From assembly GCF_044748305.1 (NCBI RefSeq), contig NZ_JBIVFT010000001.1, forward strand, positions 248,001 to 312,000: a stretch of 64,000 nucleotides of DNA, written 5' to 3'. Positions 23,611 to 32,899 of this stretch are shown piece by piece; position 1 is the first letter of the stretch, and the number at the start of each line of letters is the position of its first letter. The translations under genes and the position numbers were made by a program. The DNA is from Arthrobacter_E sp044748305 (GTDB lineage Bacteria > Actinomycetota > Actinomycetes > Actinomycetales > Micrococcaceae). Below the pieces are notes generated by a model. The model made no database searches. It was not told where the DNA came from and worked only from the letters and a program-made list of their open reading frames with translations.

Positions 23611-25312
23611 TGCGGATCACGACCATTCGGTACTCGGGACAGGATTCCAGCAGCCCGGCGTGAGTGCCGGACAGCGGGGCTCCTGAGGCGGGAAGGAAGA
23701 CGACGCGGTCCATGGTGTGCAGCAGGAGCGGACTCGCGGTGGTGACAAGGGTGGCGTGGGCTGCGGACTCCCGCGCGGTGCGCAGACCGTCGGCGATCTT
23801 CGCCTCCGTATGAGCGTCGACGGCGCTTGTGGGCTCCACCAGCAGAAGGAACTCGGATTCGCTCAGGAGAGCGCGGGCCAAGGACAGCCGCTGCCGCTGA
23901 CCGCCTGAGAAGCTCCGGCCCTTCTCGTCCACCTCGTGGTCCAGCCCCTCGTCCAGGGCGTCCAGAATGTCCAGTGCCGCGGACGATTCGAGGGCTTGAA
24001 GGATGCGTTCGTCGCTGTGCCTGCCCTGAGGGTCCAGGGCGCTGCGCAGGCTTCCGGTGAAAAGCTGTGCTTCGGCCTGGCTGAACACCACGCGGCGCCG
24101 CAGCTCGCGCACCGGATAGGAGGCCAGCGGCTCGTCACCCCAGCGCGCCTGGCCCGACTCCTCATCATCGAAGCGGCCCAGCCGCTTGAGGACGGCGGCC
24201 GACCGTGCCGGGTCGGCGCAGACCAGTGCGGTGCGCCCCTGCGGAGGGACACTGACGCCGCTCACACCGTCCACCAAAGGAGCGGACGACGGCGCCGCGA
24301 CAGTCCCGTCGTCGTGCACCAGGGGCGGGGCGGCCAGGAGCTTGCTGGCCTTGCGGGCACCCACTATGCCGCGGATGCCGACATTGAGCGCCTCCGAGCC
24401 GGTGCGGATCGGAGCGACGAGGAAGACCGAGTAGCCGTAGAGCGACATCAGCTGCCCCGTGGTGATCGTCCCGTCGAGAGCCAGTGCTGCACCGGTGAAG
24501 GTGAAGAACACGCTGAAGGCGCCACCGATCAAGAGCTGTGAGGCTTCCAGAGTGGCGACGGAACGTGCCACCTGATTGCCTTCCTGGCGTGCGAGCTGGG
24601 AGCGCTCGCGGTAACGGTTGACGAAGATGCGCTCGCCGCCGATCCCGCGCAGGACGCGAAGACCGGCCACGGTGTCCGCGCCCACAGAGGTCATCTTGCC
24701 GGTTGCTTCACGCTGTGCTTGCTGACGACGCTGGAAAGGCTTCACGACGAAGATCAGGAGGGCGCCCAGCGCGGGCACCCCGACGAGCACTGCGATCCCG
24801 AGCGGGAGGTGGATGGAGGCCACGAGCGCGGATACCACCAGGTACGAGACGATCGAACCGGAGAGCCGGGCGGTCACATCGAAAAGCTGCCCGAGTCGCG
24901 GCGCGTCATTGGATGCCACCGTGACGATCTCGCCCGTGGGCACGGCCCGTCCCACCGACTCGCCACCCTGGGAGACCTTGACCCCGATCAGCTCCTTGGT
25001 GCTCAGCGCGGCCTGGAGCCAGTTGCTGACCGCCAGACGATGCCGGATGGCGGAGGTGAGGGCCTGGATGACGGCGAGCCCGAGGAATATCCCGGTCCAG
25101 AAGAGCAGTGCATTGAAGTCGCGACCCACCACGCCGAGATCAAGGGCCTTGCCGATGACGAACGGTGCAAAGGCCTGTGACAGCATCCAGATGATGCCGA
25201 AACAGAAACCGCCCAGTAGCGTGGGCCATTGCCCGCGGGCCAGCCAGAGTAGGAATTTGGCGGGGGAGAGCCCGAAGGGATCGTCGGAACGGGGGTAAGG
25301 GTACTCTCGCAC
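23603..25312 (-). CDS. ABC exporter half, NBD with intact signature but degenerate Walker A, Walker B and H-loop
   Basis: This 569-residue protein has a six-helix exporter membrane domain and an ATPase domain in which the P-loop is replaced by CADPARSAAV (about 358-368). Walker B reads LLLVEPTS (the metal-binding Asp is Val), and the switch His is absent (LVTTASP). FSGGQRQRLSLARAL, the signature, is intact near 468. It must work with the 610-residue partner as a heterodimer. On the minus strand TAGGCT (25324-25319) lies 6 nt before the GTG start, so the operon mRNA is probably leaderless. Confidence 0.9.
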   Translation of the reverse strand: MREYPYPRSDDPFGLSPAKFLLWLARGQWPTLLGGFCFGIIWMLSQAFAPFVIGKALDLGVVGRDFNALLFWTGIFLGLAVIQALTSAIRHRLAVSNWLQAALSTKELIGVKVSQGGESVGRAVPTGEIVTVASNDAPRLGQLFDVTARLSGSIVSYLVVSALVASIHLPLGIAVLVGVPALGALLIFVVKPFQRRQQAQREATGKMTSVGADTVAGLRVLRGIGGERIFVNRYRERSQLARQEGNQVARSVATLEASQLLIGGAFSVFFTFTGAALALDGTITTGQLMSLYGYSVFLVAPIRTGSEALNVGIRGIVGARKASKLLAAPPLVHDDGTVAAPSSAPLVDGVSGVSVPPQGRTALVCADPARSAAVLKRLGRFDDEESGQARWGDEPLASYPVRELRRRVVFSQAEAQLFTGSLRSALDPQGRHSDERILQALESSAALDILDALDEGLDHEVDEKGRSFSGGQRQRLSLARALLSESEFLLLVEPTSAVDAHTEAKIADGLRTARESAAHATLVTTASPLLLHTMDRVVFLPASGAPLSGTHAGLLESCPEYRMVVIRSE

Positions 25313-25516
25313 AGAGACAGCCTAGTGAGGCGGACGTCACAGTGGAAGTTCATGTGAAAGATTTCTTTCGGGAAGGGTCTGGAGTAAACACATCCGGACC
25401 TCGTGAAACGTCCCGTAGTCACCCTTCGGGGATGGCTGAATCACGGGGCGTGAGGGTGCTCCTGGGGGTGATGGCCCTTTTGGGGAATTCCGAGGTTCAG
25501 CAAGTACGGTGGAATG

Positions 25517-26377
25517 GTGCTGAAAACTGCCCTCAAGCCGCGTTGGATCGCTGGACTGCTCTTCGCGCTCCTCGTATCGACGGTGTTCGTACTTCTCAGC
25601 CAATGGCAGTTCGGGCGGTCCACGGAGAACGAAAAAGCCCCCGACACCTCCCTGGAGACACCCAAACCGCTTTCTGAAGTACTCAAGCCCGGCTCGTTCT
25701 TCCCCTCGACGGCATCGGATCAGATGGTCACCCTGAAGGGTCACTACGATCCCGCGCGTCAGGTGTTGATCAAGGACCGTCTGCTGCAGGGCGGCTCCGG
25801 TTTCTGGGTGGTGACGGCGTTCGCCGTCGACGGCGCTCCGAAGCTGGCGGGTACGAAGTCGACCGCGACGACCTGGATCCCGGTGGCCAGGGGCTGGGTG
25901 GCCGACCCCGGCAAGGCGCCCCGCGCCCCGGAGGGAGAGATCGCACTCACCGGCCGGCTGGTGGCGTCCGAGGCACCCACCGTCACGCACCAGGTACCTG
26001 AACAGACCTACGCCAACCTCTCCGTCGCCGAACTCATCAATGTCTGGGACGTCTCCAGCTACCAGGGCTTCGTCGGGGCGAGCCAGGAATTGCAGAACGG
26101 GCAGAACGTCGGAGCCCAGGACAACGGGGATCTGAGGGCGCTGAACCTCAAGGCGGTTCCCGATGAGAACGGCGTCAACTGGCTCAACATCTTCTACGCC
26201 GTTGAATGGGTGGTCTTCGCAGGATTCGCACTCTTCATCTGGTGGCGGCTGGTCAAGGACGACTACCAGAGGCAGCTGGAGGACGCTGAGGACGCCGCGG
26301 TGTTCGCCCAGGCGAACGACGAACGGGCGAGCGGCGAACAGCAGGAGACCACCATGAATCACAGGAGCAAGGAATGA
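25517..26377 (+). CDS. SURF1-family cytochrome oxidase biogenesis protein
   Basis: This 286-residue protein has two membrane segments, one at the N-terminus (WIAGLLFALLVSTVFVLLSQWQ) and one near residue 235 (FYAVEWVVFAGFALFIWW), flanking an extracytoplasmic domain. The WQF after the first helix, GHYDPARQVLIKDR and WIPVARGW are SURF1 features. SURF1 helps assemble the haem a-containing subunit I of cytochrome c oxidase. GTG 25517 is chosen because TACGGT (25505-25510) lies exactly 6 nt upstream, a leaderless arrangement; ATG 25514 is an alternative. The C-terminal tail is acidic and Gln-rich. It overlaps the next gene by ATGA. Confidence 0.88.
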   Translation: MLKTALKPRWIAGLLFALLVSTVFVLLSQWQFGRSTENEKAPDTSLETPKPLSEVLKPGSFFPSTASDQMVTLKGHYDPARQVLIKDRLLQGGSGFWVVTAFAVDGAPKLAGTKSTATTWIPVARGWVADPGKAPRAPEGEIALTGRLVASEAPTVTHQVPEQTYANLSVAELINVWDVSSYQGFVGASQELQNGQNVGAQDNGDLRALNLKAVPDENGVNWLNIFYAVEWVVFAGFALFIWWRLVKDDYQRQLEDAEDAAVFAQANDERASGEQQETTMNHRSKE

Positions 26378-26859
26378 TCGACCCCAAGCCCGCAGGCACA
26401 CCTCAGCCCCGTCCCCGTCGTTTCGGCGGCACGGCTCAGCAGATCCGCTCTGCTCTTAAGTTCTACAAGGTACTGGCCTACACCACCGGCACGTTCCTGC
26501 TGCTGCTCTGCGTGGAACTCATTCTGCGTTACGGCTTCGGACAGTTCCTGTTCGCAGGCGGCACCGATGCCGCGAGCGGCAAGGCCAACATCCTCGGTCT
26601 GGCCTCCGCGGATCCGGCAGGCGTGATCGGCGGAGTCAACCTCTCCCTGGCAGTGCTGATCGTGCACGGCTGGATGTACGTGCTGTACCTGATCTCCAAC
26701 TTCCGCCTCTGGAGCCTGATGCGCTGGCCGTTCGCCAAGCTCGTGGTGCTCGCACTCGGTGGCGTCGTGCCCTTCCTCTCCTTCATCGTGGAGAAGAAGA
26801 CCCATTCCGAGGTCGAGTCCGAACTCGCAGCCTCCCCGCAGTCCGTCAGTCGCTACTGA
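26374..26859 (+). CDS. DUF3817 family membrane protein
   Basis: This 161-residue protein has three hydrophobic segments and the actinobacterial DUF3817 pattern: ALKFYKVLAYTTGTFLLLLC with a following ELILRYG, HGWMYVLYLI, and RWPFAKLVVLALGGVVPFLSF. It ends in a charged tail starting VEKKTHSEVE. The family's function is unknown. It is coupled to the SURF1 gene by ATGA overlap and precedes guaA, as in many actinobacteria. Confidence 0.88.
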   Translation: MIDPKPAGTPQPRPRRFGGTAQQIRSALKFYKVLAYTTGTFLLLLCVELILRYGFGQFLFAGGTDAASGKANILGLASADPAGVIGGVNLSLAVLIVHGWMYVLYLISNFRLWSLMRWPFAKLVVLALGGVVPFLSFIVEKKTHSEVESELAASPQSVSRY

Positions 26860-26861
26860 GA

Positions 26862-26900
26862 CGTTCGACGGCGGCCGCAGCGGCCGCCGTCGAACGCTTT
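26862..26900 (+). terminator. Intrinsic terminator after DUF3817 gene
   Basis: A perfect 16-bp GC-rich stem (26862-26877 with 26881-26896) has a 3-nt loop and is followed by CTTT. It separates the SURF1-DUF3817 unit from guaA. Confidence 0.85.
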
Positions 26901-26994
26901 CGGCAGGGGTCTGGGGGCGCTTCGGTGTGAGTCGCGCAACCTCCCGGCCCCCCCTGGCGTGCGGGCAGGGCCCGCGGGCACGTATCCTTGATGG

Positions 26995-28581
26995 GTGACC
27001 ATTTCCCCCGCCGCTCAGACTTCCCAGCGTCCCGTGCTGGTGGTTGACTACGGTGCCCAGTACGCGCAGCTCATCGCCCGCCGCGTGCGTGAAGCGAAGG
27101 TGTATTCGGAGATCGTTCCGCACACCTTGAGCACCGAACAACTCCTGGCCAAGAACCCCGCAGCCATCATCCTTTCCGGTGGCCCTTCCAGCGTCTACGC
27201 GGAGGGCGCACCCGCGGTCCCGCGGGACCTCTTCGAGGCCGGTGTCCCCGTCCTCGGCATCTGCTACGGCTTCCAGGGCATGTCCCTGGCCATGGGTGGC
27301 GAGGTCGCCCAGACCGGCCTGCGTGAGTATGGCTCCACGGAGACCACCATTCTCAACCAGGACAGCCCTCTCCTGCAGGGCGTGACCGATCACAAGTCGT
27401 GGATGAGCCACGGCGACTCCGTGAGCAAGGCCCCGGAGGGCTTCCAGGTCCTGGCCACCACTGCCGGAGCACCTGTCGCGGCCATCGCCAACGAGGAGAA
27501 GTGCCTCTTCGGTGTCCAGTGGCACCCGGAGGTCAAGCACTCCGAGGGCGGTCAGAAGATCCTTGAGAACTTCCTCTACAAGGGTGCGGGCCTTGAGCCC
27601 AACTGGACCACGGGCAGCATCGTCGAGGAGCAGGTGGAGCGTATCCGCGAGCAGATCGGCGATTCCCGTGTGATCTGCGGGCTCTCCGGCGGCGTCGACT
27701 CCGCCGTCGCCGCGGCTCTCGTGCAGCGCGCCGTCGGCGACCAGCTGACCTGTGTGTTCGTCAACCATGGGCTGTTGCGCGAGGGCGAAGCCGAGCAGGT
27801 CGAACGCGATTTCGTCGCGGCCACCGGTGCGAAGCTCTATGTCGCCAACGAACAGGACCGGTTCCTGAACGCGTTGGCCGGAGTCAGCGACCCCGAGACC
27901 AAGCGCAAGATCATCGGCCGCGAGTTCATCCGTGCCTTCGAAGAGGCCGAGCGTGCGATCATCGCGGAGGCGGCTTCCGAGGGCGAGAGCATCAAGTTCC
28001 TCGTCCAGGGCACCCTGTACCCGGACGTCGTCGAATCCGGCGGTGGCGAGGGCACGGCCAACATCAAGAGCCACCACAACGTGGGCGGCCTGCCGGAGGA
28101 CCTGCAGTTCGAGCTCGTCGAGCCGCTGCGCACCCTTTTCAAGGACGAGGTCCGTGCCGTCGGCGCCCAGCTCGGCCTGCCCGCCGAAATCGTGGGACGT
28201 CAGCCGTTCCCCGGACCCGGCCTGGGCATCCGCATCGTCGGTGAGATCACGGGCGAACGTCTCGAATTGCTCCGCAAGGCCGACGCCATCGCTCGTGCCG
28301 AGCTGACTGCGGCCGGTCTGGACCAGGAAGTCTGGCAGATGCCGGTGGTACTCCTGGCCGATGTCCGCAGCGTGGGCGTGCAGGGTGATGGCCGTAGCTA
28401 CGGTCACCCGATCGTGCTTCGTCCGGTCTCCAGTGAGGACGCCATGACGGCCGACTGGTCGCGACTGCCGTACGACCTCCTGGCGCGGATCTCCAATCGG
28501 ATCACCAACGAGGTCGACGGTGTCAACCGCGTGGTGCTCGACGTGACCAGCAAGCCGCCGGGAACCATCGAGTGGGAGTGA
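26995..28581 (+). CDS. guaA: GMP synthase (glutamine-hydrolysing)
   Basis: This 528-residue enzyme converts XMP to GMP using ATP and glutamine. The N-terminal glutamine amidotransferase has Cys90 (LGICYGFQGM), His177 and Glu179 (QWHPEVKHSE). The ATP-pyrophosphatase domain has the PP-loop GLSGGVDSAVAAALV near 230, and the C-terminal dimerisation domain ends DVTSKPPGTIEWE, the family signature. TATCCT (26983-26988) lies 6 nt before the GTG start and there is no ribosome site, so translation is probably leaderless. Confidence 0.97.
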   Translation: MTISPAAQTSQRPVLVVDYGAQYAQLIARRVREAKVYSEIVPHTLSTEQLLAKNPAAIILSGGPSSVYAEGAPAVPRDLFEAGVPVLGICYGFQGMSLAMGGEVAQTGLREYGSTETTILNQDSPLLQGVTDHKSWMSHGDSVSKAPEGFQVLATTAGAPVAAIANEEKCLFGVQWHPEVKHSEGGQKILENFLYKGAGLEPNWTTGSIVEEQVERIREQIGDSRVICGLSGGVDSAVAAALVQRAVGDQLTCVFVNHGLLREGEAEQVERDFVAATGAKLYVANEQDRFLNALAGVSDPETKRKIIGREFIRAFEEAERAIIAEAASEGESIKFLVQGTLYPDVVESGGGEGTANIKSHHNVGGLPEDLQFELVEPLRTLFKDEVRAVGAQLGLPAEIVGRQPFPGPGLGIRIVGEITGERLELLRKADAIARAELTAAGLDQEVWQMPVVLLADVRSVGVQGDGRSYGHPIVLRPVSSEDAMTADWSRLPYDLLARISNRITNEVDGVNRVVLDVTSKPPGTIEWE

Positions 28582-28598
28582 TCCCCAGTAGTTGAAGG

Positions 28599-28634
28599 CC
28601 GTGGCCGGTCCGCTTCGCAGCGGGCCGGCCACGG
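28599..28634 (+). terminator. Hairpin after guaA
   Basis: CCGTGGCCGG (28599-28608) pairs with 28625-28634, and an inner CCGC/GCGG pair closes a small loop. It begins 18 bases after the stop. No clear U-tract. Confidence 0.65.
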
Positions 28635-28721
28635 TGCGTTCGCCCGGATTTTCGCTGTGCTTTGGCCTTTCTTGGGCGTTGCAAGACGACGGTGAGGTCC
28701 GGGGCGGATACCCTCGAAGGT

Positions 28722-31700
28722 ATGCCCATCTGGTCAAGAGCCTCACGTGCCAGTGCAGAGAAGAAGAAGGAACCCGTGGCGGACACACCCCAATCCGAAG
28801 AACGCTCCGAGGAGCTGAGCCGTTGGCTCTCCGGGTTCGCGGCCGTCGCCGGTCCGGACACTCTCCTGCGCTTCTCACGCACGTCCGACGGCGTCATCGA
28901 CCTGGCACATGCGCACCCTTCGGGCCTGGCGCAGCTGATGGCCGGCCGTAAGACCCGGCTGTCCACCCTCGTCCGGGAATCGCAGGACTACAAGCAGGCG
29001 GCGCGGTCTGCGCGGAACATCCGCGCCAAGATCTTCGAGATGCATCAGGACCGGGGGCTCGACGTCGGCTATCTCGCCGCCGGCACCGCGGTCTGGACCT
29101 CCGCTGTCGGGGGTAAGCCCCAACGGGTCAGCGCCCCGATCCTGCTCGCCGCCGTGAACCTCAGTCTCCGGCCCGGCGGTGATGACTATGAGCTTCAAGT
29201 CATGGAACAGGCGAACATCAACCCGGCCCTGATCCGCCACTTGAAGACCGTGCACGGTATCGTCTTCGACTCGGCGGCCCTCGCACGGCTCGCCTACAGC
29301 ACCGCACGCTTCGATCCCCAGCCCGTGCTGGAGCGGATGGAGACGGTGCTCGCTCCGATTCACGGCAGCGAGGTGGGACACGATCTCCTGGTCTCCACGT
29401 TCGCAGACCTGCCCCAGAACCTTGATGATCCGTGGATCAACGATGCGCATCCCGTCATCGCGGCCCTGGCGGATCCTGAGGCGGCGGAACCCAGGGCGCC
29501 TGTCACCGCGGATGAGTTCGCCCCGCTCGACGAGAGGGATCCGGAAGAGGAGTTCCTCCTGCTGGACGCTGATCCGTCCCAGCAGCTCGCCCTGGACGTG
29601 ATCCGGGCGGGCGAGTCCGTCGTCGTCTCCGCTCCTCCGGGAACCGGACAGACGCAGACGATCGTCAACGCACTCGGCGAGCTGGCGATGGCAGGTAAGT
29701 CGGTCCTGGTGGTGGGCGAGCGCAGAACGTCTCTGCAGGAGCTCACCGAGCGGCTCTCGGCGCTCGGTCTCGGTTCCCTCGTGTTGTCCCTCGGTGCCTC
29801 GAGTGCTCCGGCACAGCTCAAGGCGCAACTCATCCAGGCGATCGTCCGCAACGAGAAGGCGGAAGAGCCACAGCTGGCCCAACTGCACCAGACGATCCGG
29901 GAGCGTCGGCACGCTCTGGCGGAACATGTCGCGTCCTTGCACAATGTCCGGCCGCGCTGGGGTTGCTCGCCGTATCAGGCGATGCAGGCTCTGGCCCAGG
30001 CCGTGGCCACGGACACCACTCCGGGGACCACCGTCAGGCTCAAGCGCAGTGTTCTGGACAGCATCAAGGATCGGCAAGAGACCGCAGGGCAGTTGGTACG
30101 GGCTGCGGAACTGGGCAGTTTCACCCGCTCCACGGTGACCAGCCGCTGGCATGGGGCCCGTCTGCTGACCCGCAAAGAGGCTCAGGAGGCGCATGAGACC
30201 GCAGCGCGGTTGAATGAATCCGTCCCTGCTTTGCGTAGCCGTATGGAGGAGTTCGCCGAACAGGCCCAGCTGCACCTCGGCGCCACGTTCGTGCAGTGGG
30301 GCGAGCAGCTCGAGCTGTTCCTCGGCATGCGTGACAGCCTGAGCCGTTTCTCCGTGGAGATCTTCGACCGAGATGTCCACGACTTCATCGCCGCGACGGC
30401 TCCGAGCGCTTGGCGGCGGGAGCGCGGCATCGAGATGACCAGCCTCGGCCGGGCGAAGCTGCGTAAGTACGCCAAGGAATTCGTGCGCCCCGGGGTACAC
30501 ATCCTGGACCTTCACGAAAGTCTGAAGGAGGTCCAGGCACAGCGCGAGCAGTGGTCCAAATACGCGGCATCCCAGCGGCATCCGGTGGTGCCGTCGGGTC
30601 TGGCCGAACTGGACACACGCTACGCCGATGTGGCGAGGGATCTCCACGCTCTCGGTGAGGCCCTCAAAGGGACTGCTGATGGCAGCGCGCTCGTGGACAC
30701 TCCTTTGGCGGAGCTGGAACAGCGCCTCGCGGCGTTGAGCGCCGACACGGCAGCCCTGGAGACGCTTCCGGAGCGGACGCTGATCCTGGACAGCCTCCGC
30801 GGGCAGGGACTGGATGAGCTTCTGGACGACCTCGCCGCACGCGAGGTGCCTGCCGAAGCCGTCAGCGCCGAACTCGATCTGGCCTGGTGGCAGTCGGTGC
30901 TGGAAGCCATGATCAGCGGGGACGACTACCTCGCCATGTCCGACGGCGAGAGCCTGCGCAAGACCGAAGGCGAGTTCCGTCTGGCGGATAGCGCACACAT
31001 CGCGAGCGGTGCTGCGCGGCTCAAGTGGTCGCTGGCCGAGCGCTGGGGTGCCCTGCTGGAGACCGAGACACGGCAGGCAGAACTGCTGCGCAGCCTCCTC
31101 AAAGACGGCCGCGTCAGCATGGCGGCCCTGTGGGCACAGGCCCCCGGGCTGCTGTCCAGCCTGGTTCCCATCTGGACCGTCAGCCCCCACGCCTTGTCGC
31201 GTCTGCTGCCGGCCGGGATTCATTTCGACGCGGTCGTGCTCGTCGACGCCGAGTCCATAGCACTGCGGAGCGCTCTCCCGGCGATCGCCCGCGGCACCCA
31301 GGTGATCAGTTTCGGTGATGCCAGCATCGGTACCCCGCGCGCGTTCTCCGCTGCGGTGGAACGTGCCGCCGACGGCGAGGGGGACCCCAGGCCGTTGAAC
31401 AGTACGCTGGACGCCCTCCAGGCGGTGCTGCCCGGCGTGGAACTGCGGCACGCCTATCGTTCGGTGGACGAGGACCTGAGTCTTCAGCTGAGCCGCTCCT
31501 TCTACCACGACCGCCTGAACCGTCTGCCTGACGGCCATGCAGTCACCGGCCTTGACCGTGATGTGGTCGTTGAGTATCTCGCGGACGGCACCGGTCTGCC
31601 CGTGCCCGGCAAAGAGGCCGTCGAGTCGGTGGCGGCTGAGGTCAACCGGGTGGTGGACCTGGTCTTCGAACATGCGCGGACCCGTCCTCGTCGTTCGTTG

Positions 31701-32552
31701 GCGGTGGTGACGACCACCCTGGGGCATGCCGCAAGAATCGGGGAGGCGATCCGGCTCCAGCTGCCGAATCACCCACTGCTCGCCGACTTCTTCCAGGGTG
31801 CTGGACCGGAGTCGTTCCGTGTGGTGGATCTTGAGCGCGCCAAGGGCCTGGTCCGTGATCATGTGATCTTCTCTCTCGGTTTCGGACGGACGCCGCATGG
31901 GCGGGCCTTGCACAGCTTCGGGCCACTGTCCGTGCAGGGTGGGCGGGCTCGCTTCGCGTTGGCGATGTCCCGGGCCCGCCAGCACTTGCACATCCTGAGT
32001 TGCTTCCGTCCTGAGGATCTGGACAGGGGCCGGTTGAACCATGGAGCCGCGGACTTCTACGACCTCCTGGACCGTGAGCTGGGCGGCAACTTCTCGCTGG
32101 GCAGTCATGCCTCGCGTGCCGCGTCCACCGATCCGGCTCTCGGCGAGGATGCCCTCGTCGCGGATCTGGCGGACCGGCTGCGTGTGCGTGGTGCCAGGGT
32201 CTGGCACCAGTACGACGGGGCCATCGACGTGGTGGCGGCAGCAGACCCTCTGCACACCATCGGGAAGGACGATTCCGATATCCCCACTCCCGTGGCGATC
32301 GAGTCGGACGGCACGGCCGCGTACCGTGCGCTGAGCATCAGGGAACGTAGCAGGCTGCGTCCCGAGCACCTCGAACGCATGGGCTGGCGGCATGTCTCCC
32401 TCTGGACGATCGAGGTCTTCACCGATCCTTCGCTGTGTGCGGACCGGATCGCGTCCTATCTGCATCTGGATGGTGAAGAGCACCCTGAGCGGGGCGACTC
32501 CAGCACTGGGTTCATGCAGCAGGTGACACTGCACGACGACGGGGACGAGTGA
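28722..32552 (+). CDS. Very large SF1 helicase-like protein with degenerate ATPase motifs and a C-terminal nuclease-like (DUF3320-type) region
   Basis: This 1276-residue protein resembles the DUF4011/superfamily I helicase group. About 1-280 is an unassigned N-terminal domain, then a P-loop region whose Lys is lost: PPGTGQTQT, Gln310 instead of Lys. Motif II reads VDAES (D842-A843-E844) where DEAS is normal, and motif III is GDASI rather than GDPKQ. Motif VI (LAMSRARQHLHIL, near 1082) and its lead-in (DHVIFSLGFGRTP) remain recognisable. The last ~170 residues have the order IDVVAA, IESDG, RDR-like RERSRLRPEHLERMGWRHVSLW, the layout of DUF3320/Vsr-like domains. ATP hydrolysis therefore seems unlikely. 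TACCCT lies 7 nt before ATG 28722; GAAGG is also near. A small gene overlaps its stop. Confidence 0.8.
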   Translation: MPIWSRASRASAEKKKEPVADTPQSEERSEELSRWLSGFAAVAGPDTLLRFSRTSDGVIDLAHAHPSGLAQLMAGRKTRLSTLVRESQDYKQAARSARNIRAKIFEMHQDRGLDVGYLAAGTAVWTSAVGGKPQRVSAPILLAAVNLSLRPGGDDYELQVMEQANINPALIRHLKTVHGIVFDSAALARLAYSTARFDPQPVLERMETVLAPIHGSEVGHDLLVSTFADLPQNLDDPWINDAHPVIAALADPEAAEPRAPVTADEFAPLDERDPEEEFLLLDADPSQQLALDVIRAGESVVVSAPPGTGQTQTIVNALGELAMAGKSVLVVGERRTSLQELTERLSALGLGSLVLSLGASSAPAQLKAQLIQAIVRNEKAEEPQLAQLHQTIRERRHALAEHVASLHNVRPRWGCSPYQAMQALAQAVATDTTPGTTVRLKRSVLDSIKDRQETAGQLVRAAELGSFTRSTVTSRWHGARLLTRKEAQEAHETAARLNESVPALRSRMEEFAEQAQLHLGATFVQWGEQLELFLGMRDSLSRFSVEIFDRDVHDFIAATAPSAWRRERGIEMTSLGRAKLRKYAKEFVRPGVHILDLHESLKEVQAQREQWSKYAASQRHPVVPSGLAELDTRYADVARDLHALGEALKGTADGSALVDTPLAELEQRLAALSADTAALETLPERTLILDSLRGQGLDELLDDLAAREVPAEAVSAELDLAWWQSVLEAMISGDDYLAMSDGESLRKTEGEFRLADSAHIASGAARLKWSLAERWGALLETETRQAELLRSLLKDGRVSMAALWAQAPGLLSSLVPIWTVSPHALSRLLPAGIHFDAVVLVDAESIALRSALPAIARGTQVISFGDASIGTPRAFSAAVERAADGEGDPRPLNSTLDALQAVLPGVELRHAYRSVDEDLSLQLSRSFYHDRLNRLPDGHAVTGLDRDVVVEYLADGTGLPVPGKEAVESVAAEVNRVVDLVFEHARTRPRRSLAVVTTTLGHAARIGEAIRLQLPNHPLLADFFQGAGPESFRVVDLERAKGLVRDHVIFSLGFGRTPHGRALHSFGPLSVQGGRARFALAMSRARQHLHILSCFRPEDLDRGRLNHGAADFYDLLDRELGGNFSLGSHASRAASTDPALGEDALVADLADRLRVRGARVWHQYDGAIDVVAAADPLHTIGKDDSDIPTPVAIESDGTAAYRALSIRERSRLRPEHLERMGWRHVSLWTIEVFTDPSLCADRIASYLHLDGEEHPERGDSSTGFMQQVTLHDDGDE

Positions 32553-32878
32553 CGTCCCGTCGTTCGCGGAGGGCGACGGTGCAGGCCACTCGCCTGAACA
32601 GGGCCACCGATCAGCCTCCCGTCATGGCTTTCCCGTCGGAGCGCGCTCCCGGGCAGGCTCTGGAGAAGACGGTGGCCTCTGAGGAACCGGTCCCTTCTGC
32701 CGAGGAAGGGGCTCGCGGGAAGAGTGTCTCGGATCGGTCCGCCACGTCTCAGCCCGCCTCCGAGGGAGTGCTGCCGACGAAGGCCCGGGAAGACGAAGAC
32801 GTCTCCTGGGGCGACGGTTCTGGAACCCTGGAACGCGAACGCTGGCTCCGCGAGCAGCGACCGCCGCACTGGGACTGA
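32549..32878 (+). CDS. Small hydrophilic protein coupled to the helicase-like gene
   Basis: This 109-residue protein is unrecognised. It is basic at the N-terminus, disordered and acidic in the middle, and ends in a more ordered ERERWLREQRPPHWD. The start GTG overlaps the stop of the large gene (GTGA), so its translation is coupled. This suggests a partner of the helicase-like protein. Confidence 0.6.
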   Translation: MTSRRSRRATVQATRLNRATDQPPVMAFPSERAPGQALEKTVASEEPVPSAEEGARGKSVSDRSATSQPASEGVLPTKAREDEDVSWGDGSGTLERERWLREQRPPHWD

Positions 32879-32899
32879 GCTGCTCGCCGTCTGCGCGGC

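Noticed and set aside
28875..32534. A 1219-codon open frame antisense to the helicase-like gene
   Set aside because: It is a typical antisense shadow in high-GC DNA. The sense frame has recognisable motifs, an upstream start signal and a coupled downstream gene.
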